DNA of 64,000 bases from Curtobacterium sp. MCPF17_002 (GCF_003234115.2 NZ_CP126251.1:2232001-2296000), one strand, 5' to 3'; counted from the first letter of the stretch, positions 10,649 to 21,609 are shown. Numbers and translations are program-made. The notes: a model not told the origin generated them from the sequence alone.

Positions 10649-12985
10649 TTACTCCTGGTGACCGTTGTGGTGGCCACCGGTCGTCGGGACCGACTTCTGC
10701 ACCTGCACCAGGAACTCGACGTTCGACTGCGTCTCCTTGAGGTTCCGCAGCACGATCTCGAGTGCCTGCTGCGGGTCGAGCCCGGCGAGGGCACGGCGCA
10801 GGCGCCACGTGATCTTGACCTCGTCGGCGGAGAGCAGCTGCTCCTCGCGACGGGTCCCGGAGGCGTTGACGTCGACGGCCGGGAAGATCCGCTTGTCCGC
10901 CAGGTGACGGTTGAGGCGGAGCTCCATGTTGCCGGTGCCCTTGAACTCCTCGAAGATCACCTCGTCCATCTTCGAACCGGTCTCGACGAGCGCCGTCGCG
11001 AGGATGGTCAGCGAACCGCCGTCCTCGATGTTGCGCGCGGCGCCGAAGAAGCGCTTCGCCGGGTACAGCGCCGCGGAGTCCACGCCACCGGAGAGCACGC
11101 GACCCGAAGGGGGCGTCGCCAGGTTGTACGCACGGCCCAGACGGGTGATCGAGTCGAGGAGCAGGACCACGTCGTGGCCCAGCTCGACGAGGCGCTTCGC
11201 ACGCTCGATGGCGAGCTCGGCGACCGTGGTGTGGTCCTCGGCGGGACGGTCGAAGGTCGAGGCGATGACCTCGCCCTTCACCGTGCGCTGCATGTCGGTG
11301 ACCTCTTCGGGCCGCTCGTCGACGAGGACGACCATGAGGTGCGCCTCGGGGTTGTTCTTGGCGATCGCGTTCGCGATGGCCTGGAGCACGACCGTCTTGC
11401 CGGCCTTCGGCGGCGACACGATGAGCCCGCGCTGACCCTTGCCGATCGGCGACACGAGGTCGATGATCCGCGTGCTGAGCTTGCCCGGCTCGGTCTCGAG
11501 ACGGAGGCGCTCGTTCGGGTACAGCGGCGTGAGGTCCTGGAAGTCGACGCGTGCGGCGGCTTCGTCGGCGGTCTGCCCGTTCACCGAGTCGACCTTGACG
11601 AGCGCGTTGTACTTCTGACGGCTCTGGTGCTCGTTGTCCTGCGGCTGCTTGATCGCGCCGACGACGGCGTCACCCTTCCGGAGGTGGTACTTCTTCACCT
11701 GGCCGAGGGAGACGTAGACGTCGTTCGGGCCCGGCAGGTAGCCGGTGGTCCGGACGAAGGCGTAGTTGTCGAGGACGTCGAGGATGCCCGCGATCGGGAT
11801 GAGGACGTCGTCCTCGTAGACCTCGGGCTCGAACTCGTCGTTCTGGCCGCCGCGGCCGCGCTTGCGGTCACGCTGACGACGGCTGCGGCCGCCCTCGGTC
11901 TCGTCGACGGCGTTCTGCTGCTGCTGGGCCTGCTTCTGCTGGCCGTTCTGCTGCTTCTGCTGGCCCTGCTTCTGCTCGGACTTGTCGTCCTGCTGCTGGG
12001 CCTGCTTCTGCTCGCCCTGGTTCTTGGCGTTCTGCTGGCCGGCGTTCTGCTGGCCGTTCTGCTGGCCGCCGTTCTGCTGCTGACCGTTCTGGTCGCCGCC
12101 CTGCTCGCCGTTCTCGGCGTTCTGGCCACGCCCACGGCCACGACCGCGGCTGCGACGGCCGCGACGCGACCCGTTCTCGCCGTTCTGGTCGTTGTCGCCG
12201 TTCTGGTCGTTCTCGTCGTTCTGGTCGTCGTCGTCGCCGGCGGCTGCGCTCTCGACGGAGGGCTCGCCCTGCGCCTGCTGGGCACGGCGGCCACGGCGCT
12301 CCTGCTGCGGCGCCCGGTCCTGCTGCGCGGCCTCGTCCTGCTGCGCGGTCTGGTCCTGCTGGTCCTGCTGGGCCTGCTGGGTCTGCGAGTCGGGCTGTGC
12401 CTGCTGGTCGGCCTGCTTCGCACCCTGGGAGCCGCGCTGGCCGCGCCCGCGACGCTGGCCACCGGTCTGGGCGGCTTCCTGCGCGTCCTTCTCGGCACGG
12501 ACCTGGTCGAGACCGGCGAGGAGGTCCTCGGTGCCGGTCTGGGCGTGGTTGGTGTGCTCGGCGGCCGAGGTCGGCGCCGCGTTCACAGTGCCGCCGGACG
12601 AGGCACGGCGGGACCGACGGGCACGCGACGGCGCGGCCTGCTCGGTCTCGGCCGCTGCGGCGACGGGAGCCTCGGCGGTGGGTGCTGCGGTGACGGGTGC
12701 TGCGGCAGCGGGTGCTGCGGCGGCGGCCGGCGCCTCGGTGGGCTCCGGCAGGGTCGGCTGCTCGGCGGGTGCTGCAGCGGCGGGCACTGCAGCGGCCTGG
12801 GCCTCGGCGGCGGGCGCGGTGTCCGTCACGGGGCGCTTGTCCTCGATCGAGGCGATGAGGTCACCCTTGCGGAGCTTCGAGAGCCCGGTGATGCCGAGGG
12901 AGGAGGCGATGCGCTGGAGTTCCGGGAGACGGAGGGCGCGCAGATCGCTGGGGATCTCCACCTGGGTGGAGTCGTTGTTGGTCAA
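10649..12985 (-). CDS. rho: Transcription termination factor Rho with large disordered insert
   Basis: Hexameric RNA-dependent ATPase that terminates transcription. At 778 residues it is far longer than the 419 of E. coli. Order: N-terminal Rho_N helices (about 5-50); a low-complexity segment about 52-400, first Ala/Pro/Glu-rich, then Gln/Asn/Gly-rich with a basic [14 protein letters not shown] patch; the OB-fold RNA-binding domain about 390-455; a P-loop in [12 protein letters not shown] near 528; Walker [11 protein letters not shown] near 608. The catalytic core is intact. It starts at the ATG at 12985 with an AGGAAA site. The insert type is known in actinobacterial Rho, though its length varies. 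Confidence 0.96.
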   Translation of the reverse strand: MTNNDSTQVEIPSDLRALRLPELQRIASSLGITGLSKLRKGDLIASIEDKRPVTDTAPAAEAQAAAVPAAAAPAEQPTLPEPTEAPAAAAAPAAAAPVTAAPTAEAPVAAAAETEQAAPSRARRSRRASSGGTVNAAPTSAAEHTNHAQTGTEDLLAGLDQVRAEKDAQEAAQTGGQRRGRGQRGSQGAKQADQQAQPDSQTQQAQQDQQDQTAQQDEAAQQDRAPQQERRGRRAQQAQGEPSVESAAAGDDDDQNDENDQNGDNDQNGENGSRRGRRSRGRGRGRGQNAENGEQGGDQNGQQQNGGQQNGQQNAGQQNAKNQGEQKQAQQQDDKSEQKQGQQKQQNGQQKQAQQQQNAVDETEGGRSRRQRDRKRGRGGQNDEFEPEVYEDDVLIPIAGILDVLDNYAFVRTTGYLPGPNDVYVSLGQVKKYHLRKGDAVVGAIKQPQDNEHQSRQKYNALVKVDSVNGQTADEAAARVDFQDLTPLYPNERLRLETEPGKLSTRIIDLVSPIGKGQRGLIVSPPKAGKTVVLQAIANAIAKNNPEAHLMVVLVDERPEEVTDMQRTVKGEVIASTFDRPAEDHTTVAELAIERAKRLVELGHDVVLLLDSITRLGRAYNLATPPSGRVLSGGVDSAALYPAKRFFGAARNIEDGGSLTILATALVETGSKMDEVIFEEFKGTGNMELRLNRHLADKRIFPAVDVNASGTRREEQLLSADEVKITWRLRRALAGLDPQQALEIVLRNLKETQSNVEFLVQVQKSVPTTGGHHNGHQE

Positions 12986-13056
12986 GATGGGTGTTTCCTT
13001 TCGAACCGCAGAACGCGGAGAGTTTCCACCGTCCCGGATGCACGGGTATGCATCGA

Positions 13057-13074
13057 CCGTCGTTCAGACGACGG
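13057..13074 (-). terminator. Hairpin between thrB and rho
   Basis: A perfect 7-bp stem (CCGTCGT/ACGACGG) with a TCAG loop lies in the 161-nt gap between the end of thrB and the start of rho on the transcribed strand. There is no strong U tract. It could end the lysA-hom-thrC-thrB transcript or act as a leader structure for rho, whose expression is often autoregulated. Confidence 0.4.
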
Positions 13075-13146
13075 ACCGGGATTCGGTGATCAGAAAGAGA
13101 TTGCCCCCGCGCACCGGACCCTGCGTGGCGAGGAAGATCCTGGTGC

Positions 13147-14139
13147 CTACGCGGGTTCGGCTTCGAGCGCCGAGTGCGGGTTCACTGTAGCACCACCGAG
13201 ATCGACGGCCAGCATGAGCGCCCGCCAGTCGGATTCCCCGTGTCGTCTGACGAGGTCGGCCGCGGTGAGGCGCTGCGCGGGGTCGCTGCCGAGGACGAGC
13301 AGGCTCGGGCCCGCGCCGGAGACGACGGCCGCGAGACCGTGCTGCCGCAGCAGCCGGATGAGGGCGTCCGTCTCCGGCATCGCGCTCGCACGGTACGCCT
13401 GGTGGAGCCGGTCCTCGGTCGCGGCGAGGAGCAGCTCAGGACTCTGGATGAGCGCGGCGACGAGGAGCGCGGAGCGGGAGACGTTGAAGGCGGCGTCCTC
13501 GTGCGGGACGCTCGCCGGCTGCAGGGAGCGCGCGAGCTTCGTGGAGAGGGTCGACGTCGGCACGAACACCACCGGCGACACACCGCGGTGCACCAGGAGC
13601 CGCTTGTACGCGGGCCCCTCGGCGGTCATCCACGCGATGGTCAGGCCACCGAAGAGGGCGGGTGCGACGTTGTCGGGGTGTCCCTCCATCTCGGTCGCGA
13701 GCGTCAGGAGGGTCGAGGCTTCGAGGTCCACGATGCCCTCGAGGAGACCGCGTGCCGCCATCAGGCCGGCGACGATCGCCGCGGCCGACGACCCCAGCCC
13801 GCGGCCGTGCGGGATGGCGTTGCGGGCGTGCAGGTCGAGCCCGGGCTGCGTGACCCCGGCGTGCTCGAGACCACGGCGGACCGCGCGCACGACCAGGTTC
13901 GAGTCGTCGGTCGCGACCTCACCGGCGCCGACACCGTCGACCGTGACGGTGGCACCCGGCTCGGGACGGACCCGCACCACGACCTCGTCGTAGAGCGAGA
14001 GGGCGAGACCGAGCGAGTCGAAACCGGGTCCGAGGTTCGCCGAGGTCGCCGGTACCCGAACGCGGACCGCCCGTCCGGCCGGTACAGCGTTGCGGGCGGT
14101 CGTGCCCTCCCCCGGTCCGGACGAGCGGTCCTGGCTCAC
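13147..14139 (-). CDS. thrB: Homoserine kinase
   Basis: GHMP-family kinase that phosphorylates L-homoserine in threonine synthesis, 330 residues. The N terminus has [20 protein letters not shown], the ATP site is [15 protein letters not shown], and the C-terminal GHMP motif is [14 protein letters not shown]. The GTG at 14139 overlaps the thrC TGA as GTGA, so translation is coupled. A short proline/glycine-containing lead precedes the conserved start of the fold. Confidence 0.95.
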   Translation of the reverse strand: MSQDRSSGPGEGTTARNAVPAGRAVRVRVPATSANLGPGFDSLGLALSLYDEVVVRVRPEPGATVTVDGVGAGEVATDDSNLVVRAVRRGLEHAGVTQPGLDLHARNAIPHGRGLGSSAAAIVAGLMAARGLLEGIVDLEASTLLTLATEMEGHPDNVAPALFGGLTIAWMTAEGPAYKRLLVHRGVSPVVFVPTSTLSTKLARSLQPASVPHEDAAFNVSRSALLVAALIQSPELLLAATEDRLHQAYRASAMPETDALIRLLRQHGLAAVVSGAGPSLLVLGSDPAQRLTAADLVRRHGESDWRALMLAVDLGGATVNPHSALEAEPA

Positions 14140-15215
14140 GCGGTGCCGACCAGTCCGAGCACGTCGGCGACCGCCTTGGTGTCGACGGGGACGAGCGTCG
14201 GGGCGACCTCGCCGCCGTCCTGCGTGCGGAGGGCCCACTGCGGGTCCTTGAGGCCGTGACCCGTCACCGTGATGACGACCCGTGCGCCCTTCGGTACGAT
14301 CCCGGCGTCGGCACGCTCGAGGAGCCCGGCGACACCGATCGCGGACGCGGGCTCGACGAAGACGCCGACCTCGGCCGACAGGATGCGGTGGGCGGCGAGG
14401 ATCGCCTCGTCGGTGATCGCGCCGAAGTAGCCGTCGGTCTCGTCGCGTGCCTCGAGGGCGAACTGCCACGAGGCCGGGTTGCCGATGCGGATCGCCGAGG
14501 CGATCGTGTCCGGGTTCTTCACGACCTCGCCACGGACGATCGGCGCCGAGCCCGCGGCCTGGAAGCCGAACATGCGCGGGAGCTTCGTCGAACGGCCGGC
14601 GGCGACGTCCTCGCGGTAGCCGCGGGAGTACGCCGTGTAGTTGCCGGCGTTGCCGACCGGCAGGAAGTGGAAGTCCGGCGCGTCGCCGAGCACGTCGACG
14701 ACCTCGAACGCGGCGGTCTTCTGCCCCTCGATGCGGTCGTTGTTGACGGAGTTCACGAGGTGCACCGGGTAGTTCGCGGCGAGGTCGCGCGCGATGTCGA
14801 GGCAGTCGTCGAAGTTGCCCTGCACCTGCAGCAGCTGGGCGTCGTGGGCGACGGCCTGGCTGAGCTTGCCCATGGCGATCTTGCCCTCGGGCACGAGCAC
14901 CGCGGCGGTGATGCCGGCGTGGGTGGCGTAGGCGGCGGCGGACGCACTGGTGTTGCCGGTCGAGGCGCAGATGACGGCCTTCGCGCCGTGCTCGACGGCC
15001 TTCGAGATCGCCATCGTCATGCCGCGGTCCTTGAACGAACCGGTCGGGTTCATGCCCTCGAACTTGACGTAGACCTCGGCGCCGGTCCGCTCGGACAGGC
15101 GTCGCGCCGGGATGAGCGGGGTCCCGCCCTCACCGAGCGTGACGACGGGCGTCGCTTCGGTCACGTCGAGTCGGTCGGCGTACTCGCGCAGGACTCCCTG
15201 CCACTGGTGGGCCAT
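14136..15215 (-). CDS. thrC: Threonine synthase
   Basis: PLP enzyme that converts O-phosphohomoserine to threonine, 359 residues, of the short actinobacterial and plant-like class. The PLP lysine is K62 in [11 protein letters not shown], with [14 protein letters not shown] and the glycine-rich PVGNAGNY phosphate loop further on. It lies 55 nt behind hom and overlaps thrB by 4 nt, so lysA-hom-thrC-thrB form one pathway operon. Confidence 0.96.
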   Translation of the reverse strand: MAHQWQGVLREYADRLDVTEATPVVTLGEGGTPLIPARRLSERTGAEVYVKFEGMNPTGSFKDRGMTMAISKAVEHGAKAVICASTGNTSASAAAYATHAGITAAVLVPEGKIAMGKLSQAVAHDAQLLQVQGNFDDCLDIARDLAANYPVHLVNSVNNDRIEGQKTAAFEVVDVLGDAPDFHFLPVGNAGNYTAYSRGYREDVAAGRSTKLPRMFGFQAAGSAPIVRGEVVKNPDTIASAIRIGNPASWQFALEARDETDGYFGAITDEAILAAHRILSAEVGVFVEPASAIGVAGLLERADAGIVPKGARVVITVTGHGLKDPQWALRTQDGGEVAPTLVPVDTKAVADVLGLVGTA

Positions 15216-15270
15216 CAGGCTCCCCTTCTTCTTCGGTCGGAAGTTCGTGTGTGTGCTGGCGACGGACGGC

Positions 15271-16629
15271 TCAGGCGCCGACGACGCGCAGGACGCTGGT
15301 GATCTCGACGACGACGTCCTCGTTGCGGAGCGCCACCACGGTGTTCGCGAGGTCGGACTCGCGCGCCAGGTGCGTGCCGATCACCAGGGTCGCCGTGGCG
15401 TCGGCACCGGTGGCGACGGTCTGCTCGACGGTCTCGACGCTGACCCCGTGCTTGGCCAGGACGCCCGCGACGGTCGACAGCACGCCGGGGGCGTCCGCGA
15501 CGTGGAGGGTGATCTGGTAGCGGGTGCGGACCGTGCCGATCGGGAAGACCGGCAGGGCGCCCTGCGTCGACTCGGCGACGCCGGGGCCGCCGATGACGTG
15601 GCGGCGGGCGGCGGAGACGAGGTCGCCGAGGACGGCCGAAGCGGTCTCGACGCCACCGGCGCCGGCGCCGTAGAACATCAGGTCGCCGGCGGCCTCGGCC
15701 TCGACGAACACGGCGTTCTTCGCACCGTGCACGCTGGCGAGGGGGTGCGACTCGGGCACGAGGGCCGGGTACACGCGGGCGCTGACGCCCTCGGTGCCGT
15801 GCTCGTCGGTCAGGCGCTCGGCGGTCGCGAGGATCTTCACGACGTACCCGGCCTTCCGCGCGGCCCGGACCTGCTCGATCGTCACGGAGGTGATGCCCTC
15901 GCGGTGGACGGCGGCGAGCGGGACCGAGGTGTGGAACGCGAGCGAGGCCAGGATCGCGGCCTTCTGCGCGGCGTCGTAGCCCTCGATGTCGGCGGTCGGG
16001 TCGGCCTCGGCGTACCCGAGCTCCGTCGCGGTGGCGAGGGCGTCCTCGAAGGTCGCGTTCTCCCTGTCCATGAGGTCGAGGATGAAGTTCGTGGTGCCGT
16101 TGACGATGCCCATGATGCGCATGATCCGGTCGCCGGCGAGGGAGTCGTGCAGCGGGCGGATGATCGGGATCGCACCGGCGACGGCGGCCTCGTAGTAGAG
16201 CTGCGCGCCGACCTGCTCCGCCGCGGCGAAGAGCTCCGGGCCGTGCGTCGCCAGGAGCGCCTTGTTGCCGGTCACGACGTCGGCACCGGACTGCACGGCC
16301 TGCAGCACCAGGGTGCGCGCGGGCTCGATGCCGCCGATCAGCTCGACGACGATGTCCGCGCCGAGGATGAGGGATTCCGCGTCCGTCGTGAAGAGTTCCT
16401 TCGGCAGGTCCACGTCACGCGGGGCATCGACGTCGCGGACGGCGATCCCGACGAGCTCGAGGCCCGCACCGGCGCGTGAGGCCAGCTCGTCACCGTGTTC
16501 GAGGAGCAGCCGCGCGACCTGGGAACCGACCGAGCCGGCTCCGAGCAACGCGACGCGGACGTTGCGGTATTCGATCATCTGGGAGGGGTTCCTGTCGGTA
16601 GGGGTCGGCCCTGTCGGGTCGGGGGTCAC
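15271..16629 (-). CDS. hom: Homoserine dehydrogenase with ACT domain
   Basis: Reduces aspartate semialdehyde to homoserine. The NAD(P)-binding motif is [14 protein letters not shown] (about residues 26-39), the catalytic region has [11 protein letters not shown] and [17 protein letters not shown], and a C-terminal ACT domain ([14 protein letters not shown]) is the usual site of threonine feedback. I chose the GTG at 16629 (452 residues) because it overlaps the lysA stop as GTGA, like other junctions here. An ATG at 16578, just before the conserved region, would give 435 residues but has no ribosome site. Confidence 0.94.
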   Translation of the reverse strand: MTPDPTGPTPTDRNPSQMIEYRNVRVALLGAGSVGSQVARLLLEHGDELASRAGAGLELVGIAVRDVDAPRDVDLPKELFTTDAESLILGADIVVELIGGIEPARTLVLQAVQSGADVVTGNKALLATHGPELFAAAEQVGAQLYYEAAVAGAIPIIRPLHDSLAGDRIMRIMGIVNGTTNFILDLMDRENATFEDALATATELGYAEADPTADIEGYDAAQKAAILASLAFHTSVPLAAVHREGITSVTIEQVRAARKAGYVVKILATAERLTDEHGTEGVSARVYPALVPESHPLASVHGAKNAVFVEAEAAGDLMFYGAGAGGVETASAVLGDLVSAARRHVIGGPGVAESTQGALPVFPIGTVRTRYQITLHVADAPGVLSTVAGVLAKHGVSVETVEQTVATGADATATLVIGTHLARESDLANTVVALRNEDVVVEITSVLRVVGA

Positions 16630-18053
16630 CGGCCGGCGCTGGGCGCGGGCGCGACCCCGGTGTCGCGGGCGAGGAGGTCGTCGATCGACTCGCCCCGCAC
16701 GAGGATACGGGCTGCGCCGTCGGCGACCGCGACGACGGGCGGGCGGCCCATGTGGTTGTAGTTGCTCGCGAGGCTCCAGCAGTACGCACCCGTGGCGGCG
16801 ACGGCGAGCAGGTCACCGCGGTGCACGTCGCCGGGCAGGTACTCGTCGTTGACCACGACGTCCCCGCTCTCGCAGTGCTTCCCGACGACCCGGGTGAGCA
16901 CGGCCGGGGCGTCCGACGTGCGGGCGAGCCGGGCCGTGTAGTCGGCGCCGTACAGCGCCGGACGGATGTTGTCGCTCATCCCGCCGTCGACGGAGACGTA
17001 GGTGCGGGTGGCGGACACGCCGGGGATGCCCGACACGTCGTCGGACAGCGTCACGGGCTTGATCGTGCCGACCCGGTAGAGCGTGATCCCGGGCGGACCG
17101 ACGATGTACCGCCCCGGCTCCACCGCGATCTCCGGCACCGGGATGCCCCGTTCGGCGCAGGCCTCGGCCACGATCGTGGCGAGCGCGTCGGCGACGTCCT
17201 CCGGCGCGAAGGCGGAGTCCGCCTCGGTGTAGTCGATGCCCCAGCCGCCGCCGAGGTTGAGCTCCGGCACCGGCCCGGACGCCACGAGCGTGGCGTGCAC
17301 GTCCATCAGCCGACGGGCCGCTTCGCGGAAGCCGGACTCGTCGAAGATCTGCGAGCCGATGTGCGAGTGCAGCCCGACGAACGCCAGGGACGGCTGCGCG
17401 CGCACGGCCTCGGCGGCGTCGACCGCCTCGGACAGGGGGATGCCGAACTTCTGGTCCTCACGAGCGGTGGCGAGGTACTCGTGCGTCGACGCGTGCACCC
17501 CGGTGTTGATCCGGATCCGCACCCGCTGCACGACACCGGCGTCGGCCGCGGCGCGTGCGACGCGCTGGACCTCTTCGTGGCTGTCGAGGACGATCGTGCC
17601 CACGCCCACCTCGACCGCACGGGCGATCTCGGCGTCGGACTTGTCGTTGCCGTGGAACCCGAGCATCGCCGGGTCCGCTCCCCCGGCCAGCGACACCGCG
17701 AGCTCGCCGGCGGTGCACACGTCGAGACGCAGGTCGGCGTCGGTCATCCAGCCGGCGACGTGCGTCGTCAGGAAGGCCTTGGCCGCGTAGTAGACGTGCG
17801 CCCGGGTGCCGATGCGCTCGAAGGCCTCGGAGAAGGCGTTCCGCACGCGGACCGCACGCGACTGCACGTCGCGCTCGTCCACCACGTACAGCGGGGAGCC
17901 GAACCGCGCCACCAGGTCGGAGGCGGTCAGCCCGCCGACGGCGAGTTCGCCGTCGTCGGTGCGCGTCGCGGACGCGGGCCAGATGCGCGCCTCGAGCGCG
18001 GACGGGTCCGTCGGGAACCGCAGGCGCTGCGGGGCAAGGGGGTTCTCGCTCAC
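16626..18053 (-). CDS. lysA: Diaminopimelate decarboxylase
   Basis: Last step of lysine synthesis: decarboxylates meso-diaminopimelate. It is a PLP enzyme of the alanine-racemase barrel fold, 475 residues. The PLP lysine is K92 in VYYAAKAFLTTH; other motifs are FHGNDKSDAEI, LNLGGGWGIDYTEAD, EPGRYIVG and the CESGD catalytic cysteine from the partner subunit. It starts at the GTG at 18053. It is probably the first gene of the lysA-hom-thrC-thrB operon, 58 nt after the LmeA-like gene. Confidence 0.96.
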   Translation of the reverse strand: MSENPLAPQRLRFPTDPSALEARIWPASATRTDDGELAVGGLTASDLVARFGSPLYVVDERDVQSRAVRVRNAFSEAFERIGTRAHVYYAAKAFLTTHVAGWMTDADLRLDVCTAGELAVSLAGGADPAMLGFHGNDKSDAEIARAVEVGVGTIVLDSHEEVQRVARAAADAGVVQRVRIRINTGVHASTHEYLATAREDQKFGIPLSEAVDAAEAVRAQPSLAFVGLHSHIGSQIFDESGFREAARRLMDVHATLVASGPVPELNLGGGWGIDYTEADSAFAPEDVADALATIVAEACAERGIPVPEIAVEPGRYIVGPPGITLYRVGTIKPVTLSDDVSGIPGVSATRTYVSVDGGMSDNIRPALYGADYTARLARTSDAPAVLTRVVGKHCESGDVVVNDEYLPGDVHRGDLLAVAATGAYCWSLASNYNHMGRPPVVAVADGAARILVRGESIDDLLARDTGVAPAPSAGR

Positions 18054-18111
18054 GGGACCCGATCCTACCGAGCCGAGCCGCGCCTCCAGGCCGCGTTACG
18101 CGACCCGGACG

Positions 18112-18867
18112 TCAACCGCACTTGCCCACCGTCTGGAGTCCCTGCTCGTTGAGCGGCAGCGAGTCGGCCGTGACCCGCACCGACGCCTCGGACGAGGTGA
18201 TGTCGAGGGAGCGCACCCGGAGCTGCGACGGCAGGAACTGCGCGGTGCAGACCTGGACCGGCACGTTCGTGACGCCCGGGATGGAGTCCACCTTGAGGCC
18301 GAGGGCCGAGTTCGTGATCCGCACCGTCTTCGGGGTGATCGTGATGCCCTTGCCGTCGTCCTGCGCGACGACCGCGCCCTTGGCCGCGTAGGTGATGTCG
18401 TAGCCGAGCACCGCGGTCTTGCCGGACAGCTCGACGCCGCCGTCGGCCAGGCTGAGCCGGTCGAACAGCGGGCTGTACTTCGCCAGGTCCTTGACGCTCG
18501 ACGACGCCAGCGTGACGTTGCCGTCGACGTCGCGGACGTCGCCCTTGCCGTCGATCGGGACGTCGTGGGCCGTGACGTCGGCGGCGAGCGGGACCCCGTC
18601 GATCGTGAGCTTCGCCGACGAGATCTCGACGTCGTCGAGCTTCCCGCCGATGAGCTGCGGGATGACGATCCCCTTCGCGTGCGCGTCGACCTTCCCCGTC
18701 GCCCCGTCCGGCAGCGACTGCTCCACCTGCTGGGCGATCATGCGGTCGACGACGCCACGCAGGACGAACTCGGCGATGACCGCGATCGCGGCCAGCAGGA
18801 CCACGACGACGATGAGGACGACGGGCCAGCGGCGGCGCTTCCGGGGGGTCTCGGTGGCGACGGACAT
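18112..18867 (-). CDS. LmeA-like (DUF2993) membrane-anchored lipid-binding protein
   Basis: A 251-residue protein with a basic N terminus (ETPRKRRRW), one membrane anchor about residues 15-36 and an extracytoplasmic domain rich in short beta strands. The pattern (DVEISSAKLTIDGVPL, long alternating hydrophobic strands, late single cysteine in QVCTAQFLP) matches the DUF2993/LmeA family. In mycobacteria LmeA binds phospholipid and supports mannan elongation. The role here is inferred. It lies between argS and lysA. Confidence 0.8.
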   Translation of the reverse strand: MSVATETPRKRRRWPVVLIVVVVLLAAIAVIAEFVLRGVVDRMIAQQVEQSLPDGATGKVDAHAKGIVIPQLIGGKLDDVEISSAKLTIDGVPLAADVTAHDVPIDGKGDVRDVDGNVTLASSSVKDLAKYSPLFDRLSLADGGVELSGKTAVLGYDITYAAKGAVVAQDDGKGITITPKTVRITNSALGLKVDSIPGVTNVPVQVCTAQFLPSQLRVRSLDITSSEASVRVTADSLPLNEQGLQTVGKCG

Positions 18868-18969
18868 GCGTCCCACCTTGCCAGGGTCTCCCGGCAGCGA
18901 GCCTGGAGGCGCGGGGTGCGCCCGGCGGGTGCGCTGCGGGGGGTGCGGGGCCTGCCCTGCTGTCGGGTT

Positions 18970-19029
18970 GCACCCCCGTACGAACATCGCGCCCCGGTGT
19001 GACGGGGCGCGATGTTCGTGCGGGGGTGC
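18970..19029. repeat. Long inverted repeat between argS and the LmeA-like gene
   Basis: Two 26-nt arms (18970-18995 and 19004-19029) separated by 8 nt match at 25 of 26 positions. The arm begins GCACCCCCGTACGAACATCG. The gap lies between the end of argS and the next minus-strand gene, so a terminator or a processed intergenic hairpin is possible. There is no T run. Confidence 0.75.
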
Positions 19030-19076
19030 GATGTCCCCGCCACGACGGGGACTGAGGACTCGAAGGACCCGACCGG

Positions 19077-20747
19077 CTACATGCGCTCCGGCGCGGTGAC
19101 GCCGAGCAGCCCCAGCCCGTTGCGGACGACCTGGCCGGTGGCGTCGTTCAGCCAGAGACGCGTGCGGTGCAGGTCCGTCACGGCCTCGTCGCCGAGGGGC
19201 GTCACGCGGCAGGAGTCGTACCAGCGGTGGTAGAGCCCGGCCAGCTGCTCGATGTAGCGCGCGATGCGGTGCGGCTCGCGGAGCTCCGCCGCGTGGCGCA
19301 CCACGCGCGGGTACTCGGCCAGGGCACCGAGCAGCGCGCCCTCGGTGTCGTGCGTCAGGAGCGAGGCGTCGAAGACCGACCGGTCGACACCGGCGGTCGC
19401 GGCATTCCGGGCAACGGACTGCGTGCGGGCGTGGGCGTACTGCACGTAGAAGACGGGGTTGTCGTTCGTGCGCTTCACGAGCAGGTCGAGGTCGATGTCG
19501 ATCGCGGTGTCGCTCGCGAACCGGACGAGGGAGTACCGGCCCGCGTCCACGCCCACCGCGTCGACGAGGTCCTCCATCGTGACGATCGTGCCCGCGCGCT
19601 TCGACATGCGCATCGGCTCGCCGTCCTTGAGCAGGTTGACCATCTGCCCGATGAGGATCTCGAGGTTCTTGCCGGGCTCGTCGCCGAACGCCGCGCACAT
19701 CGCCATCATCCGGCCGACGTAGCCGTGGTGGTCGGCGCCGAGCATGATGAGGTTCCGGTCGAACCCGCGCTCGCGCTTGTCGAGGTAGTACGCCAGGTCG
19801 CCGGCGATGTAGGCCGGCTCACCGTCGGACTTGATCACGACGCGGTCGCGGTCGTCGCCGAAGTCGGTGGTGCGGAGCCACTGGGCGCCCTCGGCCTCGA
19901 ACATGTGGCCGTTCTCGCGCAGCCGGCCGATGGCGCGCTCGACGGCCTTCGACTCGTGCAGGGCGTTCTCGTGGAAGTACACGTCGAAGTCGACGCCGAA
20001 GTCGTGCAGCGACGACTTGATGTCGGCGAACATGAAGTCGACGCCCTCGCGACGGAAGACCTCCTGCGCCTCGTCGCGCGGCAGGTCGCGGACGTCGGTG
20101 CCGGGCTCGAGCGTGGCGATGACCCGCGCCGCGATCTCCGCGATGTACGCGCCGCCGTAGCCGTCCTCTGGCGTGGGCTCGCCGAGGGCGCTCGCGACGA
20201 GCGAGCGGGCGAACCGGTCGATCTGCGCGCCGTGGTCGTTGAAGTAGTACTCGCGGGTGACCATCGCGCCCTGCGCCTGGAACACCCGGGCGAGGCTGTC
20301 GCCCACCGCGGCCCAGCGCACGCCGCCCATGTGGATCGGACCGGTCGGGTTCGCGGACACGAACTCGAGGTTGATCCGGACGCCGTCGTACAGGTCGCCG
20401 TCGCCGAAGGCCGAGCCCGACTCGACGATCGTGCGGGCGATCTCGCCGGCGGCGGCCGCCTCGAGTGTGATGTTGATGAAGCCGGGACCGGCGACGTCGA
20501 CCGTGTCCACGCCGTCGAGCTCGGTCAGCTCGCCGGCGATCTCGGTCGCGAGCTCGCGCGGGTTCGTGCCGAGGCGCTTCGCGAGCTGCATGGCCGCGTT
20601 CGACGCCCAGTCGCCGTGCGCCCGGTTCTTCGGACGCTCGAGGACCACGTGGGACTCGTCGATCGTCACGGTGTCGGAGGCACCTCGTCGCTCGACGATG
20701 CCGGTCAGGATCGACAGGTACGCGGCGGAGAGTTCGGCAGGAGTCAC
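19077..20747 (-). CDS. argS: Arginyl-tRNA synthetase
   Basis: Class I synthetase that charges tRNA-Arg, about 556 residues from the GTG at 20747. The HIGH-type motif is [12 protein letters not shown] (about 131-142), the KMSKS-type motif [10 protein letters not shown], and the C-terminal DALR anticodon-binding domain ends with [14 protein letters not shown]. The reading frame stays open upstream of 20747, but the sequence there has no family character. The divergent lipoprotein gene begins 60 nt away, so the promoters share this gap. Confidence 0.96.
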   Translation of the reverse strand: MTPAELSAAYLSILTGIVERRGASDTVTIDESHVVLERPKNRAHGDWASNAAMQLAKRLGTNPRELATEIAGELTELDGVDTVDVAGPGFINITLEAAAAGEIARTIVESGSAFGDGDLYDGVRINLEFVSANPTGPIHMGGVRWAAVGDSLARVFQAQGAMVTREYYFNDHGAQIDRFARSLVASALGEPTPEDGYGGAYIAEIAARVIATLEPGTDVRDLPRDEAQEVFRREGVDFMFADIKSSLHDFGVDFDVYFHENALHESKAVERAIGRLRENGHMFEAEGAQWLRTTDFGDDRDRVVIKSDGEPAYIAGDLAYYLDKRERGFDRNLIMLGADHHGYVGRMMAMCAAFGDEPGKNLEILIGQMVNLLKDGEPMRMSKRAGTIVTMEDLVDAVGVDAGRYSLVRFASDTAIDIDLDLLVKRTNDNPVFYVQYAHARTQSVARNAATAGVDRSVFDASLLTHDTEGALLGALAEYPRVVRHAAELREPHRIARYIEQLAGLYHRWYDSCRVTPLGDEAVTDLHRTRLWLNDATGQVVRNGLGLLGVTAPERM

Positions 20748-20807
20748 GAGGGTCGAGTCTACCGGGACGCCCACGGTCCTCCCCGGCCCGTGCACCATCA
20801 TGTCGGG

Positions 20808-21383
20808 ATGACCACCCGCAGCCGCGTCCGGACGATCGGCGCCGCCCTGCTCACCGTGTCCGCGTCCGTCGCCCTCGTGGCGTGCACCGGCGGTGGCGGC
20901 GACGGCGCGAGCCCCAGCGCCTCCGCGGCGCCGGTCGGCAAGAAGGTCAGCGAGACCTGCGGGGAACTCCTGCCCTCCGGGTCGCTGGACGTCTACGGCA
21001 AGACCTTCGCGATCGACCGCGACTACGCGCCCGAGAAGGGATCGCCGGCGGCCCGGATCGCCGAGCAGCGGGGCCGCGTCTGCCGGTGGGCGGCCACCGA
21101 CGACGCCGCGACGACCATCACCCTGGCCGTCGCGGACCTGCCTGAGAAGTCGCTCACGAACCTCAAGGACGCCCTCTACGAGCGGGGCGGATCCGTCCCC
21201 ACCTACCGTGTCGAGGGGTACTTCTCGCTCGCCGACGGCGTCGGCCGCGCCGACGCGTTCGCCGATCCCTACTGGATCACCGCCTCCTCACCCCTCTTCT
21301 CCGAGCCCGGCGGAGCGCAGCCGGTCATCGACGCGGTCCGGGGCGTCGTGCAGCCGAACGCGTCCGCGACACCGGCCGGCTGA
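20808..21383 (+). CDS. Putative secreted lipoprotein of unknown function
   Basis: A 191-residue protein with a lipoprotein signal peptide: basic MTTRSRVRT, a hydrophobic stretch, then the lipobox LVAC with Cys27 as the probable lipidation site, followed by a Gly/Ser/Ala-rich spacer. The mature part has two further cysteines (ETCGELL and GRVCRWA) that could pair. I do not recognise the domain; size and cysteine spacing resemble DUF3558-type actinobacterial lipoproteins, but this is weak. Confidence 0.8.
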   Translation: MTTRSRVRTIGAALLTVSASVALVACTGGGGDGASPSASAAPVGKKVSETCGELLPSGSLDVYGKTFAIDRDYAPEKGSPAARIAEQRGRVCRWAATDDAATTITLAVADLPEKSLTNLKDALYERGGSVPTYRVEGYFSLADGVGRADAFADPYWITASSPLFSEPGGAQPVIDAVRGVVQPNASATPAG

Positions 21384-21398
21384 CGCGACCGACCACCT

Positions 21399-21438
21399 GA
21401 CTGGAGGCGCGTGGCGGCGCCGCCACGGGCCTCCCGTC
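21399..21438. terminator. Near-perfect inverted repeat after the lipoprotein gene
   Basis: Two adjacent 20-nt arms (21399-21418, 21419-21438) pair at 18 of 20 positions; the left arm begins GACTGGAGGCGCG. It starts 15 nt after the stop codon at 21383. It belongs to the GGAGGCGCG hairpin family found at other gene ends, and a terminator is the simplest reading. Confidence 0.6.
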
Positions 21439-21507
21439 CGACACGCGGCGAGGCACACAGCGTGTCCTGGCGAGGGTCACGGACCTGCTACGGTTGATGC
21501 ACCCAGG

Positions 21508-21579
21508 GCCCCCATAGCTCAGGGGATAGAGCACTGCCCTCCGGAGGCAGGGGCGGAGGTTCGAATCCTCCTGGGGGCA
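21508..21579 (+). tRNA. tRNA-Arg (anticodon CCG)
   Basis: A complete cloverleaf folds: acceptor GCCCCCA pairs with TGGGGGC, D arm GCTC...GAGC, anticodon stem CTGCC/GGCAG around loop CTCCGGA (anticodon CCG, reading CGG), T arm GGAGG-TTCGAAT-CCTCC and discriminator A. The 3' CCA is not encoded. It is 72 nt long, alone, with no integrase or att-like duplication nearby. Confidence 0.97.
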
Positions 21580-21609
21580 CAGGAAATACCCGAGCAAGGC
21601 GTGTTCTTC

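Noticed and set aside
9689..13993. A 1434-codon open frame on the plus strand
   Set aside because: It is antisense to prfA, rho and thrB; its long Leu/Val run mirrors the Gln/Asn-rich Rho insert.
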